28,516 nucleotides of DNA from a virus: the IMG/VR virus record IMGVR_UViG_3300043409_000851, positions 1 to 28,516 of that record; one strand, given 5' to 3'. Position numbers and translations under genes: made by a program. The notes under the pieces were generated by a model that was not told where the DNA came from, ran no database searches, and worked only from the letters and a program-made list of their open reading frames with translations. Positions 7,260 to 14,973 of this stretch are shown here, piece after piece (the first letter of the stretch is position 1; each line of letters opens with the position of its first letter).

Positions 7260-8329
7260 CTTTTTGGGTAGCTGGAGCCGTCGCCGTAGGCACAATCGGC
7301 AGCGCTGTTATCAGTTCAAACGCAGCGTCAAAGGCTTCTCGCGCGCAGATTGATGCAACGCAAGACGCTAACGCAACTCAATTGCTAATTTCGCAGCAAC
7401 AGCTTGCCGCGCAAAAAGAAGCGCTTGATAAACAAATTGCGGCGGCGGGTTCGACCGTTGATAAGCAACTGCTTGTCCAACGCGACACGCTTGAACAGCA
7501 ATTGGCTTTTCAGCAACGGATGTACGATCAGACGCGCGCAGACTTTGCGCCGTACCGCGAGTCAGGCACCGCCAACCTTAATCAACTTAATACGCTTTTA
7601 GGAATCGGTGGTAACACAGGCGCTGCCGACTACGGTCGTTTTAAGACGGCTGATTTTACGCCGACTGATTTTGCAGCCGGTATTGACCCTGGTTACGCTT
7701 TTCGAGTTAAAGAAGGTTTGAAAGGCATTGACCGTCAAGCTGCTGCGCGCGGTGGACTCATCTCGGGCAACGCTTTGAAAGCCGCGTCAGGTTTTGCGGG
7801 TGAGCAAGCCTCGCAAGAGTACAGTAACGCGTTCAATCGGTTTCAAACTATCCGTGGCAATACTCTTCAACCATTTCAAGTGGGCGCTGCTGCTGGTCAA
7901 AGTGCTGCGGCCATGCAAGGTCAAGCCAACTTAAACTTTGGCACCGCAGGCGGTCAAGCCATAGCTAATGCAGGGCAAGGCGCGTCTAGCGCGTATGGTG
8001 CGTTAGGCACAGGCACTTACAACGCAGTCGGCAATTACGGTACTGGCGTGTCAAATACACTTGGCGCGTACGGCACTAACGTCAGCAACAACCTTATCGG
8101 CGCGGGCAACGCTGCGGCGTCAGGTTATGTCGGCGGAGCCAACGCGTTTAATCAAGGCGTAAGCGGGTTAACAAACGCGTACTACCAAAACAGATTGCTT
8201 AATATGTACGCAAAAAATAATCCTAGCACACCTGTGGGATCAAATTACACTTACAACACCATGATGAATAATGGTGGTTTTGGGTCAGGTAACGCGTTTG
8301 GCAATCAAGATTTAGGCCAAAATTTCTAA
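7256..8329 (+). CDS. DNA ejection (pilot) protein, P22 gp7-like
   Basis: A 357-aa protein with a hydrophobic glycine/alanine-rich N-terminus (FWVAGAVAVGTIGSAVISS), then a long Gln-rich coiled coil (residues ~30-100), then the conserved block DFAPYRESGTANLNQL and DPGYAFRVKEGLKGIDRQAAARGGL, and a Gly/Ala/Asn-rich C-terminus. The central block is the recognisable core of gp7/'DNA transfer protein' homologues, which are packaged in the head and ejected with the genome to form a channel across the cell envelope. The first ~20 residues could be removed by cleavage, as in P22 gp7. The ATGA start overlap couples it to the cupin-like gene. Confidence 0.78.
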   Translation: MTFWVAGAVAVGTIGSAVISSNAASKASRAQIDATQDANATQLLISQQQLAAQKEALDKQIAAAGSTVDKQLLVQRDTLEQQLAFQQRMYDQTRADFAPYRESGTANLNQLNTLLGIGGNTGAADYGRFKTADFTPTDFAAGIDPGYAFRVKEGLKGIDRQAAARGGLISGNALKAASGFAGEQASQEYSNAFNRFQTIRGNTLQPFQVGAAAGQSAAAMQGQANLNFGTAGGQAIANAGQGASSAYGALGTGTYNAVGNYGTGVSNTLGAYGTNVSNNLIGAGNAAASGYVGGANAFNQGVSGLTNAYYQNRLLNMYAKNNPSTPVGSNYTYNTMMNNGGFGSGNAFGNQDLGQNF

Positions 8330-8340
8330 GGAATTAAATT

Positions 8341-10113
8341 ATGCCAGTTGATGCCAATATTGCTTTGGGCATACGCCCTGTAGAACAAGTTAATATGCTT
8401 GGCCAAATGGCGCAAGCAATGCAAATTCGTCAAGCAAATCAAGAATACGAAGACACCAACGCATTGCGCGAAATTTCAGCTAAGTATGGCGGTAACATTT
8501 CAAGCCCCGAGTTTCTTAGGGAAGTTGGAATGCAAAACCCTAAATACGCGGCCGATTTAAGAACTAAAGCATTAGCCAATGACAAGACTACCGGCGAAAT
8601 TGTTAAGTCACGACTTGAAACGTCGCGTGAGTTACTCTCAAACGTGCGTACGCCGGAAGAGTATTTGGCTTGGCATCAAGGCAATCATAAAGATCCTTTG
8701 ATAGGCCCTCTCTTGGCATCTAAAGGGATTACCGCCGACACATCAATGGCAACTATTCAAGAATCATTAAGAAAGCCTGGTGGATTTGAGGAATTGCTTA
8801 AAAGATCAGCAATGGGTCTTGAAAAGTTTTACCAAGACCAAACGTCGCGTCGTAATGCAGACACAACGTCAGGCGCAGGCTATTTGCAAGCCGGTATTGC
8901 GCGTGAACGGTTAACTATGGAGCAAGCCGAACAAGCCAATATTGCTAGAATTTTGCGCGGCGAACCACCTGTTGCTACTGGTACAATTCCCGCCGCGCCA
9001 ATGACCGGCGGTGGTGGTGGTGGTGGTGGGGTAGCACCTATGACTGGCGGCGGCGCGACACCACCCACACGCGGTACTGCTCCTGTTGTTGCGCCAATGT
9101 CAGGTGCCGCACCAATTGGCAGCACGCCTATGCCTGTTGCAACAGCCGTACAGCCAAACGTAAACGGATTAAACGTAAACCCCGCAGCACCAATTACGCC
9201 AAACGTAAATGCGCTTACTGCGGACGCAATTCCTCCAGAAATAGCGCAAATACAAACAAAAATTAGTCAACTAATTAGTTCAGGTAGCCCTAAAGCAATA
9301 GCCGCTGCGGATGCGTTAATTAAACAACACAATTTGTTAATGCCTACGCGGCAAATTGTTCAAAACACTAAAGGTGAATATAACGCTGTTGATCAACGTA
9401 CTAGTGTTTCTACACCAGTATTAGACGCCGCCGGAAAACAATTAGTTGGCAAATTGCCGCCTGAACAATTTGAAACCTCTTATAGAAAAGTTGTTGGTGA
9501 AGCTAAAGGTAACCGCGATGTAGGTATGGTTACAGCCGCAACTGCTGCAACTGACAATTTGCCTAAACTGTACGAAACACTTGACCAGCTTAAAACATCT
9601 GACGCAATTACTGGCTTTGGCGCTGAAATTATTAAAAATATTGAAGCCGCAAAAGCTAAGTTTACCGGTGATATAAAAGCAGGCAAAAAAGTTGCGGATA
9701 CTCAAATTTTAGATGCCATGTTGGGTTCTGACGTATTCCCCATGATCCAATCACTAGGCATCGGCGCAAGAGGCATGGACACCCCCGCCGAACGCGAATA
9801 TATTCGTGGCGTAATGACCGGCACTATTAACATGGACAAAGCCGCGTTAATTAAATTAACTGAAATTCGTAAAAACATTGAAGAACGTGCCATTAACACA
9901 TACAACCGAAATGTTGATAACGGTACGCTTGATAAGTTTTTTGAAACCGAAGGAAGATCGCCGCAAAAAATTGACGTGCCTACATACACACCTAAAACCA
10001 CCACACCTCAAAGTGGTGGTGGGGTGCGCGTAAGTTTGCCGGACGGACGCTCGGTTACATTGCCAAACGCCGAAGCAGCCGCTAAATTTAAAAAAGACGC
10101 GGGGATTCAATAA
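8341..10113 (+). CDS. Putative internal virion / ejection protein (590 aa)
   Basis: The gene has a clear AAGGA site before ATG 8341. Residues 1-200 are helical (QMAQAMQIRQANQEYED..., EVGMQNPKYAADLRTKAL). Residues ~215-300 are a low-complexity linker with eight consecutive glycines, repeats of APMTGG / APMSG, and a PNVNGLNVN/PNVNAL repeat. Residues ~330-540 are again helical. The C-terminus has VRVSLPDGRSVTLPNAEAAA, a short beta-hairpin motif that I associate with ends of phage internal proteins. Its place between the gp7-like gene and a third large Ala-rich gene mirrors the P22 gp7-gp20-gp16 set. Direct similarity to gp20 cannot be claimed from what is visible. Virion location is inferred. 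Confidence 0.65.
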   Translation: MPVDANIALGIRPVEQVNMLGQMAQAMQIRQANQEYEDTNALREISAKYGGNISSPEFLREVGMQNPKYAADLRTKALANDKTTGEIVKSRLETSRELLSNVRTPEEYLAWHQGNHKDPLIGPLLASKGITADTSMATIQESLRKPGGFEELLKRSAMGLEKFYQDQTSRRNADTTSGAGYLQAGIARERLTMEQAEQANIARILRGEPPVATGTIPAAPMTGGGGGGGGVAPMTGGGATPPTRGTAPVVAPMSGAAPIGSTPMPVATAVQPNVNGLNVNPAAPITPNVNALTADAIPPEIAQIQTKISQLISSGSPKAIAAADALIKQHNLLMPTRQIVQNTKGEYNAVDQRTSVSTPVLDAAGKQLVGKLPPEQFETSYRKVVGEAKGNRDVGMVTAATAATDNLPKLYETLDQLKTSDAITGFGAEIIKNIEAAKAKFTGDIKAGKKVADTQILDAMLGSDVFPMIQSLGIGARGMDTPAEREYIRGVMTGTINMDKAALIKLTEIRKNIEERAINTYNRNVDNGTLDKFFETEGRSPQKIDVPTYTPKTTTPQSGGGVRVSLPDGRSVTLPNAEAAAKFKKDAGIQ

Positions 10114-11966
10114 TGGATTATGACGCTTTAGCTAAACAATACGGCGGCACCATTGAGGCTGCGCCCGTAGACTATGATGCGTTAGCTAAACAATATGGTG
10201 GCGTTGTGCAAACCGGCGAAGGTATGCCAATTGCTCGACAACCAGGCTTTGCTCAAACTAGCCCTAATTTATATAAAGGCTTAGTTACCGCGCGCGAATA
10301 CGCAGGGCCAACAATTGAAGCGTTAGGCGCGGCGGGCGGCGGCTTGTTGGGTACATCGTTAGGCCCATTTGGTACTGTGGCTGGCGCGGGTTTAGGGTAT
10401 GGTATTGCAAAAGAAGGATTGAATGCTGCGGATGTAGCGCTAGGATTAAGACCGCCTCGCACCCCGTATCAAACGGTGCAAGAACCCGCGCAAAACGTCA
10501 TGGAAGGTGCAATGTTTGAAGGCATTGCGCCCGCACTTGTTCGCGGCGCAACCGGCATTTTAGACATCGGCAATCGTACGGCGTTAAAAGCTAAAAAGAT
10601 TGCGTCTGAAACGCTTGGGGGGATTGACATCCCCGCGTTTAAAAATATGCTTGGGCGCGGTGGTGAGGTTACTGCCGCTCAAGCTACTGCTGGTATTGAT
10701 AGACCTGCATGGCAAGCGTTAAATGAACGTGTCATAGGGCGCAACGTATATAGCGCCGACATTGCGTACACCACAAAAGAAGCACAAGAAATTGCGCGCC
10801 GTGCGGGCATTACAAACGTAACGCCGGACTTGGCCAAAAGCATTAAAGAACGTGATTTGTTATCTAGACCTTTTTATGAAGCAGCCGATAAAGCAGTTGT
10901 GCCTATTGATGACGCTTTAAAAACTATTTTTGATCGTATGCCAGCAGGCACGTTAAAAGCGGCTGCTGAAATAGCAAAAATGGAAGGACGCCCATTTATT
11001 ATGGGTACGGCTAAAGCTGCGGAATCGGTGCCAAGCGGGGTGTTAGACGCTGCGGGCAAACCAATTATGAAAGACATCCCCGCTGTAATCCCTGAGATTA
11101 CCGGTGAATCGTTGCACTACATTAAACGCGCGTTGTCTGACATTGCTAACGCTGCACCGTCTGCACAAGGATTAGGGCGCGACACGCAAAACGCAGCCCG
11201 TGGTGTATTAAAAGAATTTATTGGTGAGTTTGAAACCCGCGTACCCGCGTATGGCGAAGCGCGTAAATTGTTTTCTGAGGCATCCGGCCCTGTTAACCAA
11301 GCAACCGTTTTAAACGCCATGATGAAGGTGTTGGAGCAGCCTGGAGGTGGCGAGCGGGTTATGCCATTTTTAAATGTGCTTGGCCGAGGTGAGCAAGCGT
11401 TGCTTAAAAAAGCTACTGGCTTTGCGCGTTACGAATCAGGTGATTTAGCAAAGATTCTTACTAAAGAGCAAATGGCTGCGGTAGATGACGCAACCAAACA
11501 AATGACACGCGACATTAAGATTTCTGACCAAGCCTCGACAGGTAAAGAGGCATTGGCTGAAGTCTTAAAAGGCAACTTAAAATTGTTTCGTTTGCCGACT
11601 ACTTTCAATTTTAAAGGCACAATCGCCAACGAAATGTTGTCAAAAATTGAAGGCAAAGTTGGCGCTAAAGTAATGGACGCTTTAACCGAAGGTTTAAAAA
11701 CTTCTAAAACCGCAGAAGAGTTATTTTCTGTGCTGCCAGCGCATGAGCGTGTTAAAGTTTTAAGTACGATATATGATGCGGCGGCAAATTCAGGTAGAGC
11801 TCAACGCGCAATACGAACTGGTGCAAAAGAAGCTGCAACACAAGACGAAAAAAATAATCCATTTGTTTACGCGGGTAGTAAAGTGTCAGATTTGTATGAC
11901 TTTGCTACCGAACCTCGCAACAAATTAACCCCTGTGCAACCAAACCGCAACAACTTGAGGCCGTAA
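10113..11966 (+). CDS. Putative internal virion / ejection protein with DYDALAKQYGG repeats (617 aa)
   Basis: Its ATG overlaps the previous stop by one base. The N-terminus carries two near-perfect copies of DYDALAKQYGG, at residues 2-12 and 20-30, a motif recurrent at the ends of phage internal proteins. Residues ~65-110 are Gly/Ala-rich and hydrophobic (ALGAAGGGLLGTSLGPFGTV), able to insert into membranes. The remainder is long helical sequence. As the last and largest of three such genes it could play the role of P22 gp16, which joins the ejection channel in the inner membrane. No peptidase or lysozyme motif was seen. The AT-richer third-codon choice of this gene and the previous one differs somewhat from the capsid genes. 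Confidence 0.62.
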   Translation: MDYDALAKQYGGTIEAAPVDYDALAKQYGGVVQTGEGMPIARQPGFAQTSPNLYKGLVTAREYAGPTIEALGAAGGGLLGTSLGPFGTVAGAGLGYGIAKEGLNAADVALGLRPPRTPYQTVQEPAQNVMEGAMFEGIAPALVRGATGILDIGNRTALKAKKIASETLGGIDIPAFKNMLGRGGEVTAAQATAGIDRPAWQALNERVIGRNVYSADIAYTTKEAQEIARRAGITNVTPDLAKSIKERDLLSRPFYEAADKAVVPIDDALKTIFDRMPAGTLKAAAEIAKMEGRPFIMGTAKAAESVPSGVLDAAGKPIMKDIPAVIPEITGESLHYIKRALSDIANAAPSAQGLGRDTQNAARGVLKEFIGEFETRVPAYGEARKLFSEASGPVNQATVLNAMMKVLEQPGGGERVMPFLNVLGRGEQALLKKATGFARYESGDLAKILTKEQMAAVDDATKQMTRDIKISDQASTGKEALAEVLKGNLKLFRLPTTFNFKGTIANEMLSKIEGKVGAKVMDALTEGLKTSKTAEELFSVLPAHERVKVLSTIYDAAANSGRAQRAIRTGAKEAATQDEKNNPFVYAGSKVSDLYDFATEPRNKLTPVQPNRNNLRP

Positions 11967-11967
11967 C

Positions 11968-12222
11968 ATGGATTGGCAAAACGTCATCAACGTAGGCGTA
12001 GGATCACTATTCGCAGTCGGCGGATGGTTTTGCCGCCAGTTATGGGATTCGGTTAAAGAACTCAAGACCGACATCTCTGACCTTAAGCTGCACGTCAGCG
12101 ACGCCTACGTCAAGAAATCTGAAATGGATACGCTTAAAGGCGAGATGGACAAACGCTTTGACCGTGTTGAGATGCTGCTCGACCGAATATTCGACAAACT
12201 TGAATCGAAGGTAGACAAGTAA
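11968..12222 (+). CDS. Small membrane-anchored coiled-coil protein in lysis cassette
   Basis: An 84-aa protein with one N-terminal hydrophobic segment (VINVGVGSLFAVGGWFC, residues ~6-22) followed by a long charged coiled coil (KELKTDISDLKLHV to FDKLESKVDK). This topology, N-in anchor plus soluble helix, fits an inner-membrane spanin-like or holin-partner protein. It starts one base after the ejection protein stop and overlaps the holin start by one base. No outer-membrane spanin lipoprotein is evident beside it. The alternatives are an antiholin or a haemolysin XhlA-like protein. Assignment to lysis is by position. Confidence 0.6.
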   Translation: MDWQNVINVGVGSLFAVGGWFCRQLWDSVKELKTDISDLKLHVSDAYVKKSEMDTLKGEMDKRFDRVEMLLDRIFDKLESKVDK

Positions 12223-12587
12223 TGGATCCAATTACCATCCTCGCAGCCCTTGGCCCGTTGGCCGTTGATCTTGGCAAGTCCTTAATCGGGCGTTTCATTC
12301 AGTCTGACGTCTACAAACCGACCAACATCGGTGAGTACACGCAAATGCGTAACACCGACCTTGAGATGTTTAAGGCGATGAACAATGTAGGCGCTGGTGG
12401 CAGCACTTACCCGTGGGTTGAAGCCGTGGTGAGGCTTATGCGCCCGTCCGTAGGCGCTATCGTGTTAGGTACTTGGTCGTTTATGATGCTGACCGGTCAA
12501 GACAACCCAGCGGTCAACAATTTTGCAAGCGCCGTAGGTTTTTATCTCTTCGGTGACCGCACCCTGTTCTACGCACAGAAGAAATGA
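12222..12587 (+). CDS. Putative holin (three-helix, GTA-holin type)
   Basis: A 121-aa protein with hydrophobic stretches at residues ~5-25 (ILAALGPLAVDLGKSLIG), ~80-95 (VGAIVLGTWSFMMLTG) and ~100-115 (FASAVGFYLFGDRTLFY), separated by a soluble loop that includes a short amphipathic region. This resembles the 'holin of 3 TMs' family first described for gene-transfer-agent release. Holins make the inner-membrane hole through which endolysin reaches the wall. Direct overlap with the endolysin gene (ATGA at 12584) and with the upstream membrane protein gives a compact lysis cassette. The helix count is by eye. Confidence 0.7.
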   Translation: MDPITILAALGPLAVDLGKSLIGRFIQSDVYKPTNIGEYTQMRNTDLEMFKAMNNVGAGGSTYPWVEAVVRLMRPSVGAIVLGTWSFMMLTGQDNPAVNNFASAVGFYLFGDRTLFYAQKK

Positions 12588-13117
12588 AAAGTAATTTTGC
12601 AAAGTCTTTTAGCCTGATGCTGCAAAGCGAAGGCGGCTTTTCAGATAACCCCGCCGATAACGGCAACCACTTACCCGATGGTAGAGCCGGTTGCACTAAC
12701 TTAGGTGTCACCCAAACCGCGTGGGAAGAGTACGTTGGGCATAAGGTCAGCACTCAAGATATGCGCGACCTAACCCCCGCAACCGTAATGAATTTTTATA
12801 AGCAACGCTACTGGGACACGGTTAAGGGCGACGCCCTACCAAACGCGCTGGACTACCTCGCCTTTGATATGTCGGTCAACTCAGGCTCGGGGCGCTCAAT
12901 CAAATTGATTCAAAGATCGGTAGGCGCAACCGAAGACGGTCACCTCGGCCCACTCACCATGCAAGCCATTAGCGTTTGGTCAATACGCCAACTCATTGAT
13001 AAATTCAGCAACACCAAAGCAGATTTTTACAAGTCCTTGAATAACCCGACTTTTCAAAAAGGTTGGTTAAACAGGGTTGAGCATACTAAAGCCAACGCAT
13101 TGGAGATGTTATCGTGA
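12584..13117 (+). CDS. Endolysin, GH108-type lysozyme with C-terminal peptidoglycan-binding region
   Basis: A 177-aa muramidase that cleaves the murein glycan at lysis. The N-terminal domain shows the GH108 pattern: LMLQSEGGFSDNPADNGN with catalytic Glu16 in E-G-G, then GCTNLGVTQ and FYKQRYWDTVKGDALP. From about residue 87 the sequence FDMSVNSGSGRSIKLIQRSVG...DGHLGPLTMQAI is the companion peptidoglycan-binding-like domain. The length is standard for the family (about 165-185 aa). No signal peptide is seen, so it depends on the holin coded just upstream. The start overlaps the holin stop by four bases, and its own stop overlaps the next gene by four. Confidence 0.88.
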   Translation: MKSNFAKSFSLMLQSEGGFSDNPADNGNHLPDGRAGCTNLGVTQTAWEEYVGHKVSTQDMRDLTPATVMNFYKQRYWDTVKGDALPNALDYLAFDMSVNSGSGRSIKLIQRSVGATEDGHLGPLTMQAISVWSIRQLIDKFSNTKADFYKSLNNPTFQKGWLNRVEHTKANALEMLS

Positions 13118-13647
13118 AATTTTTAATACTATTTTTGCTTACGTTTAGCGTTCAAGCCCAAACCATAGCGGTCTGCAAGGGTGAGTACGCCCTCTGCGCG
13201 GCCTCACCCGCAACGCTCACCGGCAAGACCATTAGCGTACAAGGCAAGACCTTTAAAGAAGGCGTGGCAGTTTGCCCTGTGCTAACAGGCATGGCGGTCG
13301 CCAACATGACGCTCATGCAAGGCAGTTGTGATGCGCCCAAAGGCAAAGTGTGGAGTCTGTTCGGTGTGCCGCCCTTGACTAGTTACCCCCAGGCACCCGA
13401 TTGGTCAGTACAGCCCGCTGTGTTTAGGTCATTCAAAGTGGGCGACACGCCCACGACCGGCATGAGCAATATGTGGGCAATGCTTTGCACCAAGCAAACT
13501 AAGCAAGTCAACGGCGTGACTTTGGCCTCTTGCTACGGGCCGGTGATGGAGTCGCCTTGGACGGGCAACCACGTTGTAAGTGGCGAAACCGCGTTCACCC
13601 AAGCACCCGTGGGTGCCTCATATCCGGTAGGTGGTAACGTACCATAG
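13114..13647 (+). CDS. Secreted protein of unknown function at the end of the late operon
   Basis: A 177-aa protein with a typical signal peptide (MKFLILFLLTFSVQAQ, probable cut after the Ala-Gln-Ala region near residue 15) and six or more cysteines (CKGEYALC, C-P, C-D, C-T, SCYG), consistent with disulfide bonds in the periplasm. Trp/Pro-rich segments (SLFGVPPLTSYPQAPDWSVQP) suggest a compact beta domain. It follows the endolysin with a four-base overlap and is the last gene of the plus-strand late operon. It might be a lysis accessory, a superinfection-exclusion protein or a host-modifying factor. I do not recognise the family. Confidence 0.7.
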   Translation: MKFLILFLLTFSVQAQTIAVCKGEYALCAASPATLTGKTISVQGKTFKEGVAVCPVLTGMAVANMTLMQGSCDAPKGKVWSLFGVPPLTSYPQAPDWSVQPAVFRSFKVGDTPTTGMSNMWAMLCTKQTKQVNGVTLASCYGPVMESPWTGNHVVSGETAFTQAPVGASYPVGGNVP

Positions 13648-13656
13648 CACTCTGCG

Positions 13657-13696
13657 CCACAAGGGGATGTACGGTTTGCTGTACCACCCCGTGTGG
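13657..13696. terminator. Long imperfect hairpin between convergent operons (candidate bidirectional terminator)
   Basis: Sixteen-base arms at 13657-13672 and 13681-13696 pair except for three positions (outer CCACA/TGTGG, then GGGG/CCCC, then GTAC/GTAC), around the eight-base loop GGTTTGCT. It lies ten bases after the late operon stop and 55 bases before the end of the oppositely transcribed gene. No T run follows on either strand, so it may act as a Rho-dependent stop, an RNase III site or a structural block rather than a classical intrinsic terminator. Confidence 0.5.
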
Positions 13697-13750
13697 ATTG
13701 AGCGCGCAATGCGCCCTGTCCAGTTGGCGTCAGTTCTATCTGAGTATTGA

Positions 13751-13936
13751 TTAGTATTGTTTCGCGCAGTATTCACAGTACCCCTCCTTGAGTTCACTAC
13801 AAACTTGACCACACCCGTCGCAGACCCACTCGGGCGGGTAGACGTGGGGCTTTTCGCGGGTGGTGTGAAACCACAACAAAGCACCCACCATCAACGCCAT
13901 AGAGGCGTAGAACCACATTATGATTTCGTAGAGCAT
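13751..13936 (-). CDS. Small membrane protein with C-terminal zinc-ribbon-like cysteines
   Basis: A 61-aa protein with one hydrophobic helix (residues ~4-24, IIMWFYASMALMVGALLWFH) and a cysteine-rich end: C39-x2-C42-x3-C46 ... C54-x2-C57, probably one zinc site on the cytoplasmic side. It is the last gene of the long minus-strand operon. Its ATG lies inside the end of the upstream small gene, right after an A8 run, with only a weak ribosome site (TTGGA). It may therefore depend on translational coupling or a frameshift from that gene. Function unknown. Confidence 0.65.
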   Translation of the reverse strand: MLYEIIMWFYASMALMVGALLWFHTTREKPHVYPPEWVCDGCGQVCSELKEGYCEYCAKQY

Positions 13937-14061
13937 TTTTTTTCCAATAAGATTTGAATGTCTACGCGCAGCATTAGGTGTTGCTGGCGCAGCCGTGCAA
14001 TGTCGTCGTCAATCTGTGCAAGGTTCTCGATGATCTGTTTGTAGACTTGGCTCTCGGTCAT
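13918..14061 (-). CDS. Tiny coiled-coil protein (47 aa)
   Basis: Starts at ATG 14061 within an ATGA overlap with its upstream neighbour and runs to TAA at 13918. The sequence MTESQVYKQIIENLAQIDDDIARLRQQHL then MLRVDIQILLEKK has a regular heptad-like pattern of hydrophobics, a short helical coiled coil. Near its end it contains GAA AAA AAA, a perfect A AAA AAA slippery heptamer. Slipping back one base there would continue translation directly at the ATG of the membrane/zinc protein. Tight overlaps support the gene as real. Function unknown. Confidence 0.65.
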   Translation of the reverse strand: MTESQVYKQIIENLAQIDDDIARLRQQHLMLRVDIQILLEKKCSTKS

Positions 14062-14240
14062 TCTTTTCTCAATATTTCAATAGCGGCAACAACATCAAGT
14101 GCTGCGCCCGTTCTTAACGCAGCTAACGCACCACGCATTTTTGCTTGTAAGCTGTCAATTAAAATTGTTTGCAATCTGACGTGGCGCTCAAGTTCGTCAA
14201 GCAGCGTTTGTAGTTCGCGGGCTTCTTTCATTTCTGCCAC
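14058..14240 (-). CDS. Small helical phage protein (60 aa)
   Basis: Charged, helical protein (MAEMKEARELQTLLDELERHVRLQTILIDSLQAKMRGALAALR...) with leucine heptads in the first half. It overlaps the next gene by four bases (ATGA) and its own start overlaps the preceding gene by thirteen, so the block is read as one polycistronic unit. No DNA-binding or enzyme motif can be seen. It may dimerise, perhaps with the similar coiled-coil product coded downstream. Function unknown. Confidence 0.65.
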   Translation of the reverse strand: MAEMKEARELQTLLDELERHVRLQTILIDSLQAKMRGALAALRTGAALDVVAAIEILRKE

Positions 14241-14428
14241 CTTGCTCTAATGTTCTCAACAGCAACCTCAAGCACCGCACGGCGGATGTCTTCTGCTCTA
14301 CCGGCCATCTCCTCAACCAACCGCGCGCAAGCCTCGCGTTCCATCAGGATGGCATTTTCAACAGCCGCAACCATAGCAACCTTGACTTGTTTTTTGCAGT
14401 CTTCAAAGCCTTTTTCGTATGGGGTCAT
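14228..14428 (-). CDS. Small helical phage protein beginning MTPYEKGFEDCKKQ (66 aa)
   Basis: Amphipathic helical protein. The middle (MEREACARLVEEMAGRAEDIRRAV) matches a pattern common to short early-region phage proteins of unknown function, in which EREACAxLVE recurs. Its ATG sits in a four-base overlap with the stop of the ribbon-helix-helix gene, suggesting coupled translation. It has no membrane segment. I know of no assigned function for this group. Confidence 0.65.
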   Translation of the reverse strand: MTPYEKGFEDCKKQVKVAMVAAVENAILMEREACARLVEEMAGRAEDIRRAVLEVAVENIRARWQK

Positions 14429-14571
14429 TTCGCCTCCAACCCAGTCTTAACCAAGTGAATAATCTGACGGCTCACCGAGCGTGTCTGGCCATCGGCAAGT
14501 GCCTTAACAACCTTAAACAACTCAATCGGCATACGGATAGTTACAAAGTGGTCTTTAGGTTCTTGTTTCAT
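14425..14571 (-). CDS. Ribbon-helix-helix-like DNA-binding protein (48 aa)
   Basis: Starts at ATG 14571, with a GGAGTAACT ribosome site six bases upstream. The sequence HFVTIRMPIELFKVVKAL has the alternating beta strand (VTIRMP) followed by a helix, then GQTRSVSRQIIHLVKTGLEAK supplies the second helix. This is the MetJ/Arc-type fold in which a dimer inserts the beta ribbon in the DNA groove. At 48 aa it is close to the Arc and Mnt size of P22. It may regulate the late or middle genes of this phage. No toxin partner is visible, so I do not call it an antitoxin. Confidence 0.7.
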   Translation of the reverse strand: MKQEPKDHFVTIRMPIELFKVVKALADGQTRSVSRQIIHLVKTGLEAK

Positions 14572-14573
14572 AG

Positions 14574-14792
14574 TTACTCCCTAGTTTGATAACGGTCAAG
14601 ACTCTGTTCAGCATCAATTTGGATAGCCTCAAACACGGCAGATTGCCCTGCCTTGCGCTCAAGCCACGGTGCGGCATAACCTCGGTTATCCATGACTGTG
14701 TAATCGCCACCGCGCCAAACGGCAATCTGCGCGGGTATGCCACCAAGGCGGCATTCAATTAACGTAGCGTGGTTCAAGTGTTTAACTTTCAT
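14574..14792 (-). CDS. Hypothetical phage protein (72 aa)
   Basis: ATG 14792 has an AAGGA ribosome site at good distance, and is preferred over internal or alternative frames across the same span. The protein (MKVKHLNHATLIECRLGGIPAQIAVWRGGDYTVMDNRGYAAPWLERKAG) looks like a small beta domain followed by a C-terminal helix. No cysteine motif, signal or membrane segment. It lies two bases upstream of the start of the ribbon-helix-helix gene's leader. Function unknown. Confidence 0.6.
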   Translation of the reverse strand: MKVKHLNHATLIECRLGGIPAQIAVWRGGDYTVMDNRGYAAPWLERKAGQSAVFEAIQIDAEQSLDRYQTRE

Positions 14793-14801
14793 GTCGGATC
14801 C

Positions 14802-14927
14802 TTAATTGGTGATCTTGGTGGCTAACAACTGACGCGCCTTGATTGCTGCCTCTGACTTCGGGTCAGCGTCATCAAGCAACGCCAACACGACTGTCAGTAA
14901 TTCCATGCTCCATTCTTGTAATGCCAT
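14802..14927 (-). CDS. Tiny hypothetical protein (41 aa)
   Basis: ATG 14927 follows a perfect AAGGAG ribosome site with seven-base spacing, strong evidence for real translation of this short frame (MALQEWSMELLTVVLALLDD then ADPKSEAAIKARQLLATKITN). It is acidic and helical with a hydrophobic stretch too short to be a clear membrane segment. A GC-rich 5-bp stem (GGGGC/GCCCC, about 14942-14966) lies just upstream of the ribosome site, in the gap before the Cys4 protein. Function unknown. Confidence 0.6.
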   Translation of the reverse strand: MALQEWSMELLTVVLALLDDADPKSEAAIKARQLLATKITN

Positions 14928-14973
14928 GATGCTCTCCTTATGCCCCCTTGGTCATATCGCAGGGGCGGTTGTT

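Noticed and set aside
13618-13884. 88-codon minus-strand ORF over the operon junction
   Set aside because: It crosses the hairpin and overlaps the better supported 61-aa membrane/zinc gene in another frame; composition is not protein-like.
14555-14758. 67-codon minus-strand ORF
   Set aside because: Overlaps 14574-14792, which has a good AAGGA site and better composition.
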